Source: JBAZJI01 sp964596325 (GTDB lineage Bacteria; Patescibacteriota; Minisyncoccia; Minisyncoccales; JAGOPM01). Taken from it: a DNA stretch of 64,000 nucleotides. The translations under genes were made by a program, and so were the position numbers. The stretch spans positions 28,969-92,968 of the forward strand of contig CAZQSQ010000002.1 in the NCBI GenBank assembly GCA_964596325.1, read 5' to 3'. Below, one piece after another: positions 49,818-58,467 of this stretch; within the stretch, counting starts at the first letter, position 1; each line of letters starts with the position of its first letter. The notes under the pieces are model-generated. The model searched no databases, was not told where the DNA came from, and saw only the letters and a list, made by a program, of their open reading frames with translations.

Positions 49818-50651
49818 CTATTTCAAATCTGGCATTAACACTTTTTTTTCTGCAAAACCGAACAACGAGATCGGTTTCTCTTCGCGCGCCGGAGTAATAC
49901 GCACCTTAACTGTCAATTCTTTGCCAACTAAATCTTTTTCCTCAAATTCCTGCCTTGGAATTCTGGCTTCATGCATTTTCCAACCATAGCCAATGCGCCC
50001 GGCGTTATAGGAAATTTGCGGCGTGCCATCGGCATAGATATCAAAATACAAATAATAGCCTTTGCCCATTTCTTTTTCGTCATAGCTGGCGTAAGGCAAG
50101 CCAAGAGACGACACGTCAGCCCGAAGACACAAGCATTCCCGCCAAGACCAAGCCTGTAAATCGCGCGAGATTGCTAGGGGTAAAAGATCCGGATCTCCGA
50201 TAACCGCCAGCCTAACCGGTTTTCCGGCAAAGCGGCAAGCCGAACCCTCGGAATCATGGCACTCGGTCCAAAGGTAATATTCGAATATTCCGCTCCTTTT
50301 TTCGCCAAAGCCCACGGCAACATTTGATTCGCGCCACCAAGTGCTATATTCGGGCTTTTTCAAAAACGCCTCATAACCGAGAACTGATCCGAAAGACTCA
50401 AATTCTTCTTCAACTTCCGGGAATATCATCCTGCCCTTAAAACCATATGTGGCCGTAGCAACATTATTAGGGGTCCGGATTTGCCCGGAAATTACCACAA
50501 CCGTCGGGAGATTTGCATACCTGCAAACTACCGGGACGAGCTGTGGGTAAGTTAACGCATAGTTGACGTTAATTTTTTCAGCCGCTGCAAAACCGCCTGC
50601 CGGATACGCAAGCATGGCGAAGAGCACTATTGCTGCCAAAACTTTTTTCAT
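49818..50651 (-). CDS. Secreted hypothetical protein, 277 residues
   Basis: A signal peptide (MKKVLAAIVLFAMLAYPAGG) is followed by a beta-rich outside domain with Cys pairs (CRYANLP, CHDSEGSACRF, CLCLRADV) and a C-terminal strand region; no membrane anchor. I do not recognise a family. The ATG at 50649-50651 has GGGAGG nine bases upstream; a TTG two codons earlier is a poorer choice. A good promoter precedes it. It forms a two-gene unit with the following 45-residue gene. Confidence 0.72.
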   Translation of the reverse strand: MKKVLAAIVLFAMLAYPAGGFAAAEKINVNYALTYPQLVPVVCRYANLPTVVVISGQIRTPNNVATATYGFKGRMIFPEVEEEFESFGSVLGYEAFLKKPEYSTWWRESNVAVGFGEKRSGIFEYYLWTECHDSEGSACRFAGKPVRLAVIGDPDLLPLAISRDLQAWSWRECLCLRADVSSLGLPYASYDEKEMGKGYYLYFDIYADGTPQISYNAGRIGYGWKMHEARIPRQEFEEKDLVGKELTVKVRITPAREEKPISLFGFAEKKVLMPDLK

Positions 50652-50689
50652 CGACAACCTCCCTTTCGAATGTAAATGACCTTGCCGAT

Positions 50690-50718
50690 ATTGTCTAACA
50701 AAGGCGCATTAATGTCAA
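50690..50718 (-). promoter_or_regulatory. Promoter of the 277-residue secreted protein
   Basis: Minus-strand -35 TTGACA (50713-50718) and -10 GACAAT (50690-50695), spacing 17. Confidence 0.65.
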
Positions 50719-50732
50719 CAGCAATAAAACAA

Positions 50733-50752
50733 AAGCGGGCTAATGCCCGCTT
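50733..50752. terminator. Intrinsic terminator of the 187-residue membrane protein
   Basis: Perfect 8-bp stem AAGCGGGC/GCCCGCTT with a 4-base loop and T-rich flanks on both strands. Confidence 0.75.
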
Positions 50753-50754
50753 TT

Positions 50755-51318
50755 TTAATCCTGCTTGTATTTTTTGAGCCCGATCATTATCAGGGCGATA
50801 AGCACCACCAAAACCGCGCCGAATTTTACATAGTCGCCAAGGCGCCCCCAATAGCGTACCCCGGCAATAAATATGGAAACAAAACCTCCATAGGTAAAGC
50901 CGAAAGCAATCGGCCAGGGTTTGATAAACAAATGGCCCATTACCGAGAATAATAAACCAAAGGCCAAGAAAATGAAAAAGGAAATTTTTTCATGCTTGTC
51001 CCGGGCTGCCGTTTCCAAGGTCGAGCACTGCTTATATTGGTCGCAATACCCCGCCGCCGGATTAACACTAGGTGCAACCTCCGAAGGCGGCATTTTTGCC
51101 GAGATGGCACCATTATTCACCCAATCGCCGCCAATGGCAGCGCATTGTTCGGAAGTCGTAGCAGCTTGGAATTTTACTTTGCCGCAAAAATCCTCGTAGC
51201 GCGGCTCGGGCCAAATAATAGAGACGCCCAAAGTCAAAGTTACGACAAGGGCCACCACAATACTTAAGCCTAAGCCGATTTTTAAGATTGTATTTGAATC
51301 GATCATATAATTCATCAT
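50755..51318 (-). CDS. Membrane protein with Cys-rich outside loop
   Basis: About 187 residues: one transmembrane helix (residues 12-34), an outside loop of about 75 residues with six Cys (DFCGK, EQCAAIGG, GYCDQYKQCS), then three more helices and a basic end (GLKKYKQD). No family recognised. The start is uncertain: ATG codons at 51306, 51315, 51318 and 51333 are all in frame and none has a ribosome site. The gene diverges from the small plus-strand gene at 51409. Confidence 0.65.
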   Translation of the reverse strand: MMNYMIDSNTILKIGLGLSIVVALVVTLTLGVSIIWPEPRYEDFCGKVKFQAATTSEQCAAIGGDWVNNGAISAKMPPSEVAPSVNPAAGYCDQYKQCSTLETAARDKHEKISFFIFLAFGLLFSVMGHLFIKPWPIAFGFTYGGFVSIFIAGVRYWGRLGDYVKFGAVLVVLIALIMIGLKKYKQD

Positions 51319-51353
51319 AGCATACTTCGCCAAAGCAAGACATCACTTTTGAC

Positions 51354-51382
51354 TTGCCAATTTGCCTAATTAATTGTATAAT
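51354..51382 (+). promoter_or_regulatory. Promoter of the 51-residue gene
   Basis: -35 TTGCCA (51354-51359) and -10 TATAAT (51377-51382), spacing 17. Confidence 0.75.
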
Positions 51383-51408
51383 TTTTTGTAACTTCAAAAG
51401 GAGGCCCA

Positions 51409-51564
51409 ATGAAAAAATACGAAATAGCTGCTATTATTGCCGGAGTTGCAATTTTGGCGGGAGTGGGGTGTTTCCTCGCCTACATGAAGGCTGAGGAGTA
51501 TATCTCCGACCTTATTGGTCTTGAAAAATTTTCTAGCTCCGTGGCTAAAAAGAGCCAAAACTAA
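51409..51564 (+). CDS. Small single-span membrane protein, 51 residues
   Basis: Too short for routine gene calling, but it has a consensus promoter, an AGGAGG ribosome site seven bases before the ATG, and a terminator that starts at its stop codon. The protein has a positively charged start (MKKYE), one hydrophobic helix (AAIIAGVAILAGVGCFLAYM) and a charged 25-residue tail. Topology suggests the tail is outside. Function unknown; the isolated, strongly marked transcription unit makes a real small protein likely. Confidence 0.78.
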   Translation: MKKYEIAAIIAGVAILAGVGCFLAYMKAEEYISDLIGLEKFSSSVAKKSQN

Positions 51565-51587
51565 TCCGCCTTCCGCGGATTTTTTCT
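51564..51587 (+). terminator. Intrinsic terminator of the 51-residue gene
   Basis: Stem ATCCGC/GCGGAT with a 5-base loop, followed by TTTTTTC. The stem begins in the stop codon. Confidence 0.8.
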
Positions 51588-51591
51588 TTAA

Positions 51592-51622
51592 CAAAAACGC
51601 CCCGAAGCTCGGGGCGTTTTTT
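51592..51622. terminator. Bidirectional intrinsic terminator
   Basis: Perfect 9-bp stem ACGCCCCGA/TCGGGGCGT with a 3-base loop, A run on the left, T run on the right. It ends the large minus-strand surface gene and backs up the previous terminator. Confidence 0.85.
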
Positions 51623-51639
51623 AATCCTACTAAAGGCTT

Positions 51640-54279
51640 TTATTTTCCCAATAAAGCCTTAATCGCCTTATACATTGCCTCTAATTGTGCCTTGTCTGAG
51701 GGTAAGCTATAGGTCGGCACCACGGCACTTAAAGTGGTTGTCGGTGTCGTAGTGGTACCCTTAACACTTCCCATAATGGAATCAAACAAGGAATTAATTT
51801 TATCCATAGTGGCCTTATCCAGTTCTCCAGTGGTCGACAAATTGTATTTTTTCTGGAAAGCTGAGAGCGCACTTTCAACGCCGGTGGTAAAAGTTCCGTT
51901 GGCTGCCCATTTATAAAACCCGGCCTTATAGAGGAATTTTTGGAGCATGGCCACATCATCACCCTTGGCGCCAAAAGCCCTTAATACGCTGAATTTATAT
52001 CCGGCAACAGAAGGCGTGCTGACCGCCGGCTTGGTGGTTGTGCCCGTTGCGCTAACGCCCAAAATGGCATTCAACTTAACCATGGTCGCGGCGTCCACGA
52101 TACCGGTAACCGCCAGTTTATATTTGGCTTGGAAAAGCTTCAGGGCGGCTTGGGTACTGGCCGTCAAAACACTATTGGGTAAATATCTATAAAATTTCTC
52201 CTTATAAAGTATTTGTTGGAGCTGTTTAACATCCTCCCCCTTGGCATTAAGTTTCAGAATTGCTGTAAACTTGAACGGACCAGCATCATAATAAGGCACA
52301 TTAGCATTCATAAAACGCATGGTGATGTCGTCTAAGATGCCGGTGTCATCAAGCTTGTATTTGAGCTGGTAGGCCTTCATCGCAGTCTTAGTGGCGACAT
52401 CCAAGATACCGGTAATCGGACCAGTGTAAAACTTCTCAAATATCAAACGTTTTTGCAATTCTTTTACATCATTGCCGGCTTTGCCAAACCAAATGGTAGT
52501 CGGGAAAATATAACCCTTCACCTTATTGACTGTTGAAACTACTGCGCCGATCGTTCCGCCTTGGGCAGTCACGGCCGGAGCATTGGCGTTCAAATAATTT
52601 CGGGTTTTAAGATCAAGCATGCCGCTTTGCGTCAAACGGTTTTCTGCCTGATATTCTTTCAAAGCCTTGGCCGTATCCGCGGAAAAGAAATTGGTAATCG
52701 AGCCGCGATAAAAACCTTCCTTTTTAAGAATATTATGCAAAGCAATAATATCGGCACTGCTATCACCCTGTTCAAGATCCTTTGTGAATTGGTAGCGATT
52801 AACGGTATCAGCGGTTTGCGTTGTGGCGGTTCTATTGATTTCCCATTCATATTCGGTCGGGGTAGTTTGCCACACGCCGCCGCTGCTCTTGCCTAGAACA
52901 TAAAGCCGGTGCAATTCCCCTTTTGCCAAACCAGTCAACGAAATTTTTGTCGCCACCGGAGTCTCGGAACCATACGAGCCACTGTCCAATTTATATTTAT
53001 AATGGGTCACATTAGTGCCGCTAACCGTGATATTGATAGAAGTATCACTGGTCGGGTCGCTGGGCATGCCGGAAATTTCCGCAGTCGGGGCGCTGCCCGG
53101 GTTTACGGACCAAGTATAAGTGGTGGGAGAAGATTGCCAGTTGCCCGCTGCATCGCGGCCAGCCACATAAAGCGTGTGCTGCCCGGCGGCAAGATTGGAA
53201 GCGGTCAAAACTTGACCAATGGGCAAATCGGCACTATAGCCACCGTTATCAATATAGTATTTGTAATAAGTCACATCTGCCCCGCCAACCGTGATATTGA
53301 GCGAAGTGGACTCAGTTGGATTAGCCGGCTTATTGCTTAAAGTCACCTCGGAGGGCGCAACCGAATCAAAAGTAAAGCTGTCGGTTTTGGTTGTTGAGCC
53401 GTTAGCGCTTGCAAAAGAGATTGTGCAAGTTTTGGCCCCTTGGGCTGTATTGCTGGCCAGAGTGATGGTCACGTTATTGGCGCCTGATAAAAATGAACCG
53501 CTCAAAGCCACGCAATCGATCCCGCCAACGGTAAATGTTCCGGTGGCATTGGCCGTAAAGGCATAGGCATAAGTCATCGAATTGGTCAAAGCCGGAATAG
53601 CTTGGCTTTCAGTGATAGTCAAAGGAGAGATGTTAGAAACTGTGACGCTTATTGGGGCGCTATCAGCGGTTTTGCCGGAATTATCGATAGCGCGGGCAAA
53701 AATCATATAAGGGCCATTGCCAACACTTGCCGTATTCCACAAAGAAGTTGGATTGCCTTCGCCGATTTTAACATTGCTCCCGCCGCCAGTGGAGTAAAAT
53801 TCGAATTTAGCAATTCCCGAACCAGTATCGGTTCCAGTGGCGGTCAAATTGACAACGCCACTTAGGGTCGCACCCGCGGCCGGAGTGGAAAGCAAAACGC
53901 CCGTGGGCACATTTTTATCAATATTGATAACCGCATTAGGAATCACACCCGAGGCGCAGGTAGAAGAACCGTTATTATCCAAAGCGCAATAGCGCAAATA
54001 AGTTGTGCCCTCGGTCGTAAAATTAACAACTTGCGGTGAAGCCCCGCCCGGAGCAGGCGTGCAGGTATTGGTTATGTCGGTGCAATAATTTATCGTGCAG
54101 GAAGTCGAAGGATCTATCGGGGAGCAAGTAAATGTTCCCGTCAGATCAGTAGAAGACCAACCACTGCCGCCATAACCATTATTGAAAGACAAACTAAAGC
54201 TTGGTGGGCCGGCCAAAACATTGCCACCCACTATCATGGCTGCGCAAATCGCAGCAATTAATAAAAATTGCTTTTTCAT
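51640..54279 (-). CDS. Secreted surface protein with four peptidoglycan-binding repeats
   Basis: An 879-residue exported protein. After the signal peptide come Ig-like/BIG-type beta domains (about residues 30-310), two related domains of about 90 residues (each with YYKYYIDNGGY or HYKYKLDSGSY and a closing YTW or YEW strand; about 310-490), then four PG_binding_1-like repeats at about 500-565, 595-660, 672-735 and 768-832. Each repeat follows the pattern G..DV..LQ..L....FY....G.....T..A...+Q..Y.L..TG.LD. It should be held on the wall through these repeats, showing the outer domains. Promoter TATAAT at 54307. Confidence 0.85.
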   Translation of the reverse strand: MKKQFLLIAAICAAMIVGGNVLAGPPSFSLSFNNGYGGSGWSSTDLTGTFTCSPIDPSTSCTINYCTDITNTCTPAPGGASPQVVNFTTEGTTYLRYCALDNNGSSTCASGVIPNAVINIDKNVPTGVLLSTPAAGATLSGVVNLTATGTDTGSGIAKFEFYSTGGGSNVKIGEGNPTSLWNTASVGNGPYMIFARAIDNSGKTADSAPISVTVSNISPLTITESQAIPALTNSMTYAYAFTANATGTFTVGGIDCVALSGSFLSGANNVTITLASNTAQGAKTCTISFASANGSTTKTDSFTFDSVAPSEVTLSNKPANPTESTSLNITVGGADVTYYKYYIDNGGYSADLPIGQVLTASNLAAGQHTLYVAGRDAAGNWQSSPTTYTWSVNPGSAPTAEISGMPSDPTSDTSINITVSGTNVTHYKYKLDSGSYGSETPVATKISLTGLAKGELHRLYVLGKSSGGVWQTTPTEYEWEINRTATTQTADTVNRYQFTKDLEQGDSSADIIALHNILKKEGFYRGSITNFFSADTAKALKEYQAENRLTQSGMLDLKTRNYLNANAPAVTAQGGTIGAVVSTVNKVKGYIFPTTIWFGKAGNDVKELQKRLIFEKFYTGPITGILDVATKTAMKAYQLKYKLDDTGILDDITMRFMNANVPYYDAGPFKFTAILKLNAKGEDVKQLQQILYKEKFYRYLPNSVLTASTQAALKLFQAKYKLAVTGIVDAATMVKLNAILGVSATGTTTKPAVSTPSVAGYKFSVLRAFGAKGDDVAMLQKFLYKAGFYKWAANGTFTTGVESALSAFQKKYNLSTTGELDKATMDKINSLFDSIMGSVKGTTTTPTTTLSAVVPTYSLPSDKAQLEAMYKAIKALLGK

Positions 54280-54306
54280 ATTATTTATTATTTAATTGTC
54301 AGCTTC

Positions 54307-54312
54307 ATTATA
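54307..54312 (-). promoter_or_regulatory. Candidate -10 of the peptidoglycan-binding protein gene
   Basis: Perfect minus-strand TATAAT, with a weak TTGCGG 16 bases upstream that lies within the preceding terminator. Confidence 0.4.
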
Positions 54313-54324
54313 ATTCAACGAAAA

Positions 54325-54355
54325 AACCCCGCAAGTTGTGACAGGCGGGGTTTTG
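54325..54355 (-). terminator. Intrinsic terminator of the TasA/LTD operon
   Basis: Stem CCCCGC/GCGGGG (54327-54332 with 54345-54350), extended by AA/TT, followed by six T on the minus strand. It closes the operon that begins beyond the right edge. Confidence 0.75.
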
Positions 54356-54364
54356 TGTTTTGAT

Positions 54365-55867
54365 TTACGCTTGGTAGGTTGTGCTTTTGATTTCCTGCAA
54401 ACCCTTATGAATCTTTTGCAATTTCTTGCGCTGATAGTGCCAATAAGTCCACACGCAGAGCAAAGTAATCATAATCACCCAGAACCACCAAAGCATGATA
54501 ATGTCAGGGCAGATCCATTGTAAGAGAAGCAAGATGATAAGGATGATAATCGGGAAAATAAGTGACTGGAAGAATAATTTTCCGTCAAATTTCCTGTCAT
54601 TCTCGGTTAAAACATAACCAATCTGCTTGATTTTCTTGCGCAGCATGTCCTTGCGGTTCTTTTCGTAAAGGCACAGGCAGAGCATCAAGACGGCCAAAAT
54701 CCAAGGAATATCATCATAGGTGCCACAGGCCGTGGCATTGATGCCAAAGGCCGAAAGCAAACTCTTAACCGGCTCTTCTTCCTTGCAGTCGCATTCCTTA
54801 TCCGAACAGGCGCAAGTCGAGCTACCGGCCACTATGCCAGCGGGCACGGATTCCTTAATGAGATCCGGTTCGCCGTAATTCCTGTAATCATGGGTTTCAA
54901 TGGTAGAAGTGCCCTCCACGCAACCGGGGGTGGTAAAGGCGTATTCGCGGCTCACGGCAATCTTTGGGTTTCCTGAAACCACGCGGAAATAATATTTGGT
55001 ACAAGAAGTCAGATTAACTAAACCGATAGAGTGGTCAAAAACATATTCTGTCTTTTTTAAACTTTCATTGGTGTAGCCATAGTGCGATTTGGTCGTATCA
55101 AAAGTATGATTGCCAGTCTCAGGGGAATACATAACTTGGCTGTCGCCTTTGCAATTAGTCGCCCAAATAATATCGGCAGATTTGGTTTGGATATTCTGAG
55201 CCTTCACGGAAGTGACCGGGTTTTCAATAATCCAAATTTCGCAGCCCGAGCCGCCACCTCCACCGCCGCCGCCACCACCGCCTCCACAGTTGGGGCCGGT
55301 GCAAGGCGGGTCAGAATGGCAAACTGGGCCAACGCAGGGGCAATTCGGCCCCTCGCAAGGCGGATTATATTGGCCAAGAAAACCGATGACGATATCGAAA
55401 TTAGTCCTCTTTTGCTGCCAAGTAGTTGGCGAAACCGGCAAATCACCTTTATCGGTAGAAATGCTCAAGGTGAAATCATACTGCTGCATTTGGCCGGCAT
55501 TGATATCGGAAAGGAAAATTTCCCCGGCTTGATAAAAGTCAAAAAGAGTTTTGGCACCCGAAGATGAATTGCCTCCCCAGAGGTCTACCCCACCCTTGGA
55601 TATTTTCATATCCAAAGCCCGCGCCAAATCATCACTGGGCGTGGGATTGGGAAAATTCTCCGCATAAACTGCGACCTTATTGGGGGCCGTAGTATTATTG
55701 GTTACTTTAATAAATCTTGTAACGCCATCACCGGGCAAAACATTGGCTTCGTTGAATAACGGTGTATTTTCAAACTGCACCGTGATATTGGAAGCGGCCT
55801 GAGCCACTGTCCCAATCGCGAAGCAGAGCGTCAGCGCTATCGTTGTAATTAATTTTGCGTATTTCAT
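54365..55867 (-). CDS. Exported protein with Gly linker, FN3-like domain and C-terminal membrane helices
   Basis: A 500-residue protein: signal peptide, a TasA-like beta domain (about residues 25-165), a Cys/Pro spacer (CEGPNCPC, CTGPNC), a run of 12 Gly, a fibronectin-III-like domain of the type seen before purple acid phosphatases (SADIIWATN, CTKYYFRVVSG; about 210-320), a Cys-rich patch (CACSDKECDC), and three hydrophobic segments with a basic tail. The catalytic phosphatase part is missing. It may be the membrane anchor or base of the fibre made from the TasA-like proteins in the same operon; this is inferred from context. Confidence 0.75.
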   Translation of the reverse strand: MKYAKLITTIALTLCFAIGTVAQAASNITVQFENTPLFNEANVLPGDGVTRFIKVTNNTTAPNKVAVYAENFPNPTPSDDLARALDMKISKGGVDLWGGNSSSGAKTLFDFYQAGEIFLSDINAGQMQQYDFTLSISTDKGDLPVSPTTWQQKRTNFDIVIGFLGQYNPPCEGPNCPCVGPVCHSDPPCTGPNCGGGGGGGGGGGGSGCEIWIIENPVTSVKAQNIQTKSADIIWATNCKGDSQVMYSPETGNHTFDTTKSHYGYTNESLKKTEYVFDHSIGLVNLTSCTKYYFRVVSGNPKIAVSREYAFTTPGCVEGTSTIETHDYRNYGEPDLIKESVPAGIVAGSSTCACSDKECDCKEEEPVKSLLSAFGINATACGTYDDIPWILAVLMLCLCLYEKNRKDMLRKKIKQIGYVLTENDRKFDGKLFFQSLIFPIIILIILLLLQWICPDIIMLWWFWVIMITLLCVWTYWHYQRKKLQKIHKGLQEIKSTTYQA

Positions 55868-55891
55868 ACTTTTGTTTGTTTAATTGATTGG

Positions 55892-58441
55892 TTAAATAGT
55901 GGTTTGGCTTGGCGTCGCTTCCGGGGCTGGCTCGCTGGGAGTTGGGGTCTGGGTAGCGCTAGGCAGCGCTTCGGGCGCTGGATCAGTAGAGGGTTGCGGG
56001 TCGGGATTGGCCGGAGCCTCTTGCAAAACTTCCTCTGTTTGGATTTGCTCTATCGCGGGCTGGGGTTCAAGGGGCGTTGAAACTTCCGCAACCACTGGGG
56101 CCGGAGCAGGAACCGAAGCAGCCGGCTCGATTATGGCTTCGGGAGTAGTAGTAGCCGCTTGCGTATCTTCAACACTGGGAGTGGTAGTAGTAGCAGCAGG
56201 AGCTGTCTCCGGAATAATTTCTGGCGTACTAGTCGCTGATTCCGGTGCATTTATCGCCTCTGTTGATGTAGGCAAAGTTGTAGTGGCGATTTCCTCGCTG
56301 CTGGTAGCTGCTCCCAAATCCGGTTGGATTAACAAAGTATCAATGGCCTCAGGAGTTGGAGCACCGCCACCAGTGCTTTCCATTGGCAATTCAGCAATCT
56401 CTTGGGTAGTCGTAGCTTCGCTGCTAGTAGGAGTAACTAATAAATCATTTAATTTATCGACAAATTCGTCCACGGGCAGGACTTCCAAAACATTGGCAGT
56501 CCCCGGAGTCGGAATCGGATCCACCCAAGCGCCAGTGCCATCAGGAATCCTGGCAAAAGATTTATTGGCGGGCACGGTAGTGCAGTCACCAGAGATTGCA
56601 GTTGAATTGGTTGCGTCCGGCGTGGGCAATAAATTACAGGCATTACTTAAATCATAAGAATAGCCGTCGATTTGGTTGCCCCATAAATCGTAAAAGCCAA
56701 TGGTATCTCCGCCGTTATTCATAAACTCGCCATTCATATAAACAACCAGCCAATCCTGCGAATTAATAACCGTATTACCAGTAAGGATATTGGCAGAGGA
56801 AATGTATTTTTTAGTCCCCGAAGCGTTTTGGAAGTAGAATCCCGCCAAATCGATATTGTAAGCCGAATTATTATAAAGCTCAATCCACTCGCCCTTGGAC
56901 ATCAAATCACCATCTTGGCCAAAATCCACACTGCCAAGAACGCCCTCGGGATTGGGTAAAAGCTCATTCATTTTTACCAATTTTTGGGCATCCTCCTGCT
57001 CATAGAAGACGCGCGCCTCGTGCAAAATCGGGGTAGTGATTGGCGGAGTCAAAGTATTGGTGGTCAGTTCTGATTGCCAACGAATATAGCGCGACAATGG
57101 CAAGGTGCTCAAATCGATCGGACTGGAATTGCTTTTTAATTGCCAAGCGCTCCAAGTGGCGCCATCATTGGAAGTTTGCACTGCAAAAGCGATATCAGTG
57201 CCTGTGGGTGTAGTCTCATCCCAATCAAGTGAGGTCCAACGAGTGATTCTATCGCTGTTGTAGCTCTGGGATGTTAGCGTAGCTGTGCCATCAAACGGGG
57301 GTAACTCGCGTTTTAATACTTCAAATTCATAAATTGCAGGATTCCCATTCATTTTGGGCATCAAAATAAACGCGTAACGAATATTTTGTTCAGTAAACGA
57401 AGTTTCTATAACATCCTTTGTATTATTTGTATCGCTCGCAACAATACTCCCCGTCGTTGAGCTATACACCGAATTAACTACAATCTTGTAACTTTTGGGC
57501 GAATTTTTAGCAAAAGTAATCTTAATCTTACTGACTGGATACAATTGACCAAGATCAACCCAAAAATAATCACCATCGTTAGCTTGTACCGAGTGCCAAT
57601 AGCTATCTTTGGCATAGCTTCCATCGATCGCTAATGCGGGCATATGATTTCCATCACTACTACCTGAAAATCCAGCTACTTGTGGCGGAATAATTCCACC
57701 GGTAGCAATCTGCGCATCACCAGTACCATCAATAGCCGGAGTAACTAAAATCTCTTTAACGTCATTAAAATATGTGGAGGCGCCGGCGTTAAAATCCGCC
57801 ACGGTGGTCTGCACCCAAATTCCTTCAATCTTCCAAGTGCCGGCTAAAATCGCGTTGGGCATTGTTTCCAAATCAGAAAAACCCACTCCGGAAGCCAAAT
57901 CTTTTTGCTTGGCTAAGACATTAAAATCAAGATTGCAAGTTTGATTTTGCAAAGTATAAGCCGCGCCGCTAGGCAATGAGGCCTCAAAATGCCAGTTATC
58001 AGTAGTAGAGGAATAATCGGCCACTTCGTAAGAAAATGACTTGAGCGGGCCATTATAAACCGATACGCCATCTAGGGTCGCCTGCAAGTTCAAACTGTCG
58101 CAGAGTGCGCCAATGGTGTTGGTGGCAAAAATCGTATAGCGAAAACCAAGGCTCCCATTATTGGCAATAGCCATATCCTTGGTGGCCACCACGCTGCCCG
58201 GCAAAACCGCAGGAGAAAAATCCGCTCCTGGGCTCAAAGATTGGTCCAAAGTGCCGGCCGAAAAAATATTGCCTCCGGAAACCTCGGTGTCAACCAATTT
58301 CGCCACAGTGTAGCTCATCGGCGTATTGGCTAAAGCGATGGAAACAATCATCAAGGCCGCGGAAAGCTTCTTGATGGCTGCCTTCAGCTTAATCTTGGCA
58401 AATAAGGCTCTTATTTTATTTTTTGTGTCTTGCAGGGACAT
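55892..58441 (-). CDS. TasA-like/lamin-tail-domain surface protein, 849 residues
   Basis: Exported through an N-terminal helix (about residues 25-45), followed by the SipW-type fibre motif SGGNIFSAGTLD. A TasA-like beta domain leads on to an F5/8-type discoidin-like segment (about 255-375; YFWVDLGQLYPVSKIKITF). A lamin tail domain at about 475-635 includes GEWIELYNNSAYNIDL and ends in PTPGTAN; the last 200 residues are a Pro/Thr/Ala/Glu-rich spacer. The region combines a fibre subunit with binding domains and a long stalk. Located downstream of the SipW peptidase and closely similar to the product at 58468. Confidence 0.82.
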   Translation of the reverse strand: MSLQDTKNKIRALFAKIKLKAAIKKLSAALMIVSIALANTPMSYTVAKLVDTEVSGGNIFSAGTLDQSLSPGADFSPAVLPGSVVATKDMAIANNGSLGFRYTIFATNTIGALCDSLNLQATLDGVSVYNGPLKSFSYEVADYSSTTDNWHFEASLPSGAAYTLQNQTCNLDFNVLAKQKDLASGVGFSDLETMPNAILAGTWKIEGIWVQTTVADFNAGASTYFNDVKEILVTPAIDGTGDAQIATGGIIPPQVAGFSGSSDGNHMPALAIDGSYAKDSYWHSVQANDGDYFWVDLGQLYPVSKIKITFAKNSPKSYKIVVNSVYSSTTGSIVASDTNNTKDVIETSFTEQNIRYAFILMPKMNGNPAIYEFEVLKRELPPFDGTATLTSQSYNSDRITRWTSLDWDETTPTGTDIAFAVQTSNDGATWSAWQLKSNSSPIDLSTLPLSRYIRWQSELTTNTLTPPITTPILHEARVFYEQEDAQKLVKMNELLPNPEGVLGSVDFGQDGDLMSKGEWIELYNNSAYNIDLAGFYFQNASGTKKYISSANILTGNTVINSQDWLVVYMNGEFMNNGGDTIGFYDLWGNQIDGYSYDLSNACNLLPTPDATNSTAISGDCTTVPANKSFARIPDGTGAWVDPIPTPGTANVLEVLPVDEFVDKLNDLLVTPTSSEATTTQEIAELPMESTGGGAPTPEAIDTLLIQPDLGAATSSEEIATTTLPTSTEAINAPESATSTPEIIPETAPAATTTTPSVEDTQAATTTPEAIIEPAASVPAPAPVVAEVSTPLEPQPAIEQIQTEEVLQEAPANPDPQPSTDPAPEALPSATQTPTPSEPAPEATPSQTTI

Positions 58442-58467
58442 AAAATTGAATTATTTGATAAAAATTA

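Noticed and set aside
55250..55290. Short tandem repeat or CRISPR-like pattern in GCC/CCG-rich sequence
   Set aside because: It encodes a run of 12 Gly in the 500-residue protein; there are no spacers or repeated units of CRISPR size.
55899..56657. Long plus-strand open frame (252 codons) opposite the 849-residue surface protein
   Set aside because: It arises from the repetitive Pro/Thr/Ala codons of the stalk on the other strand; low-complexity translation without start signals.
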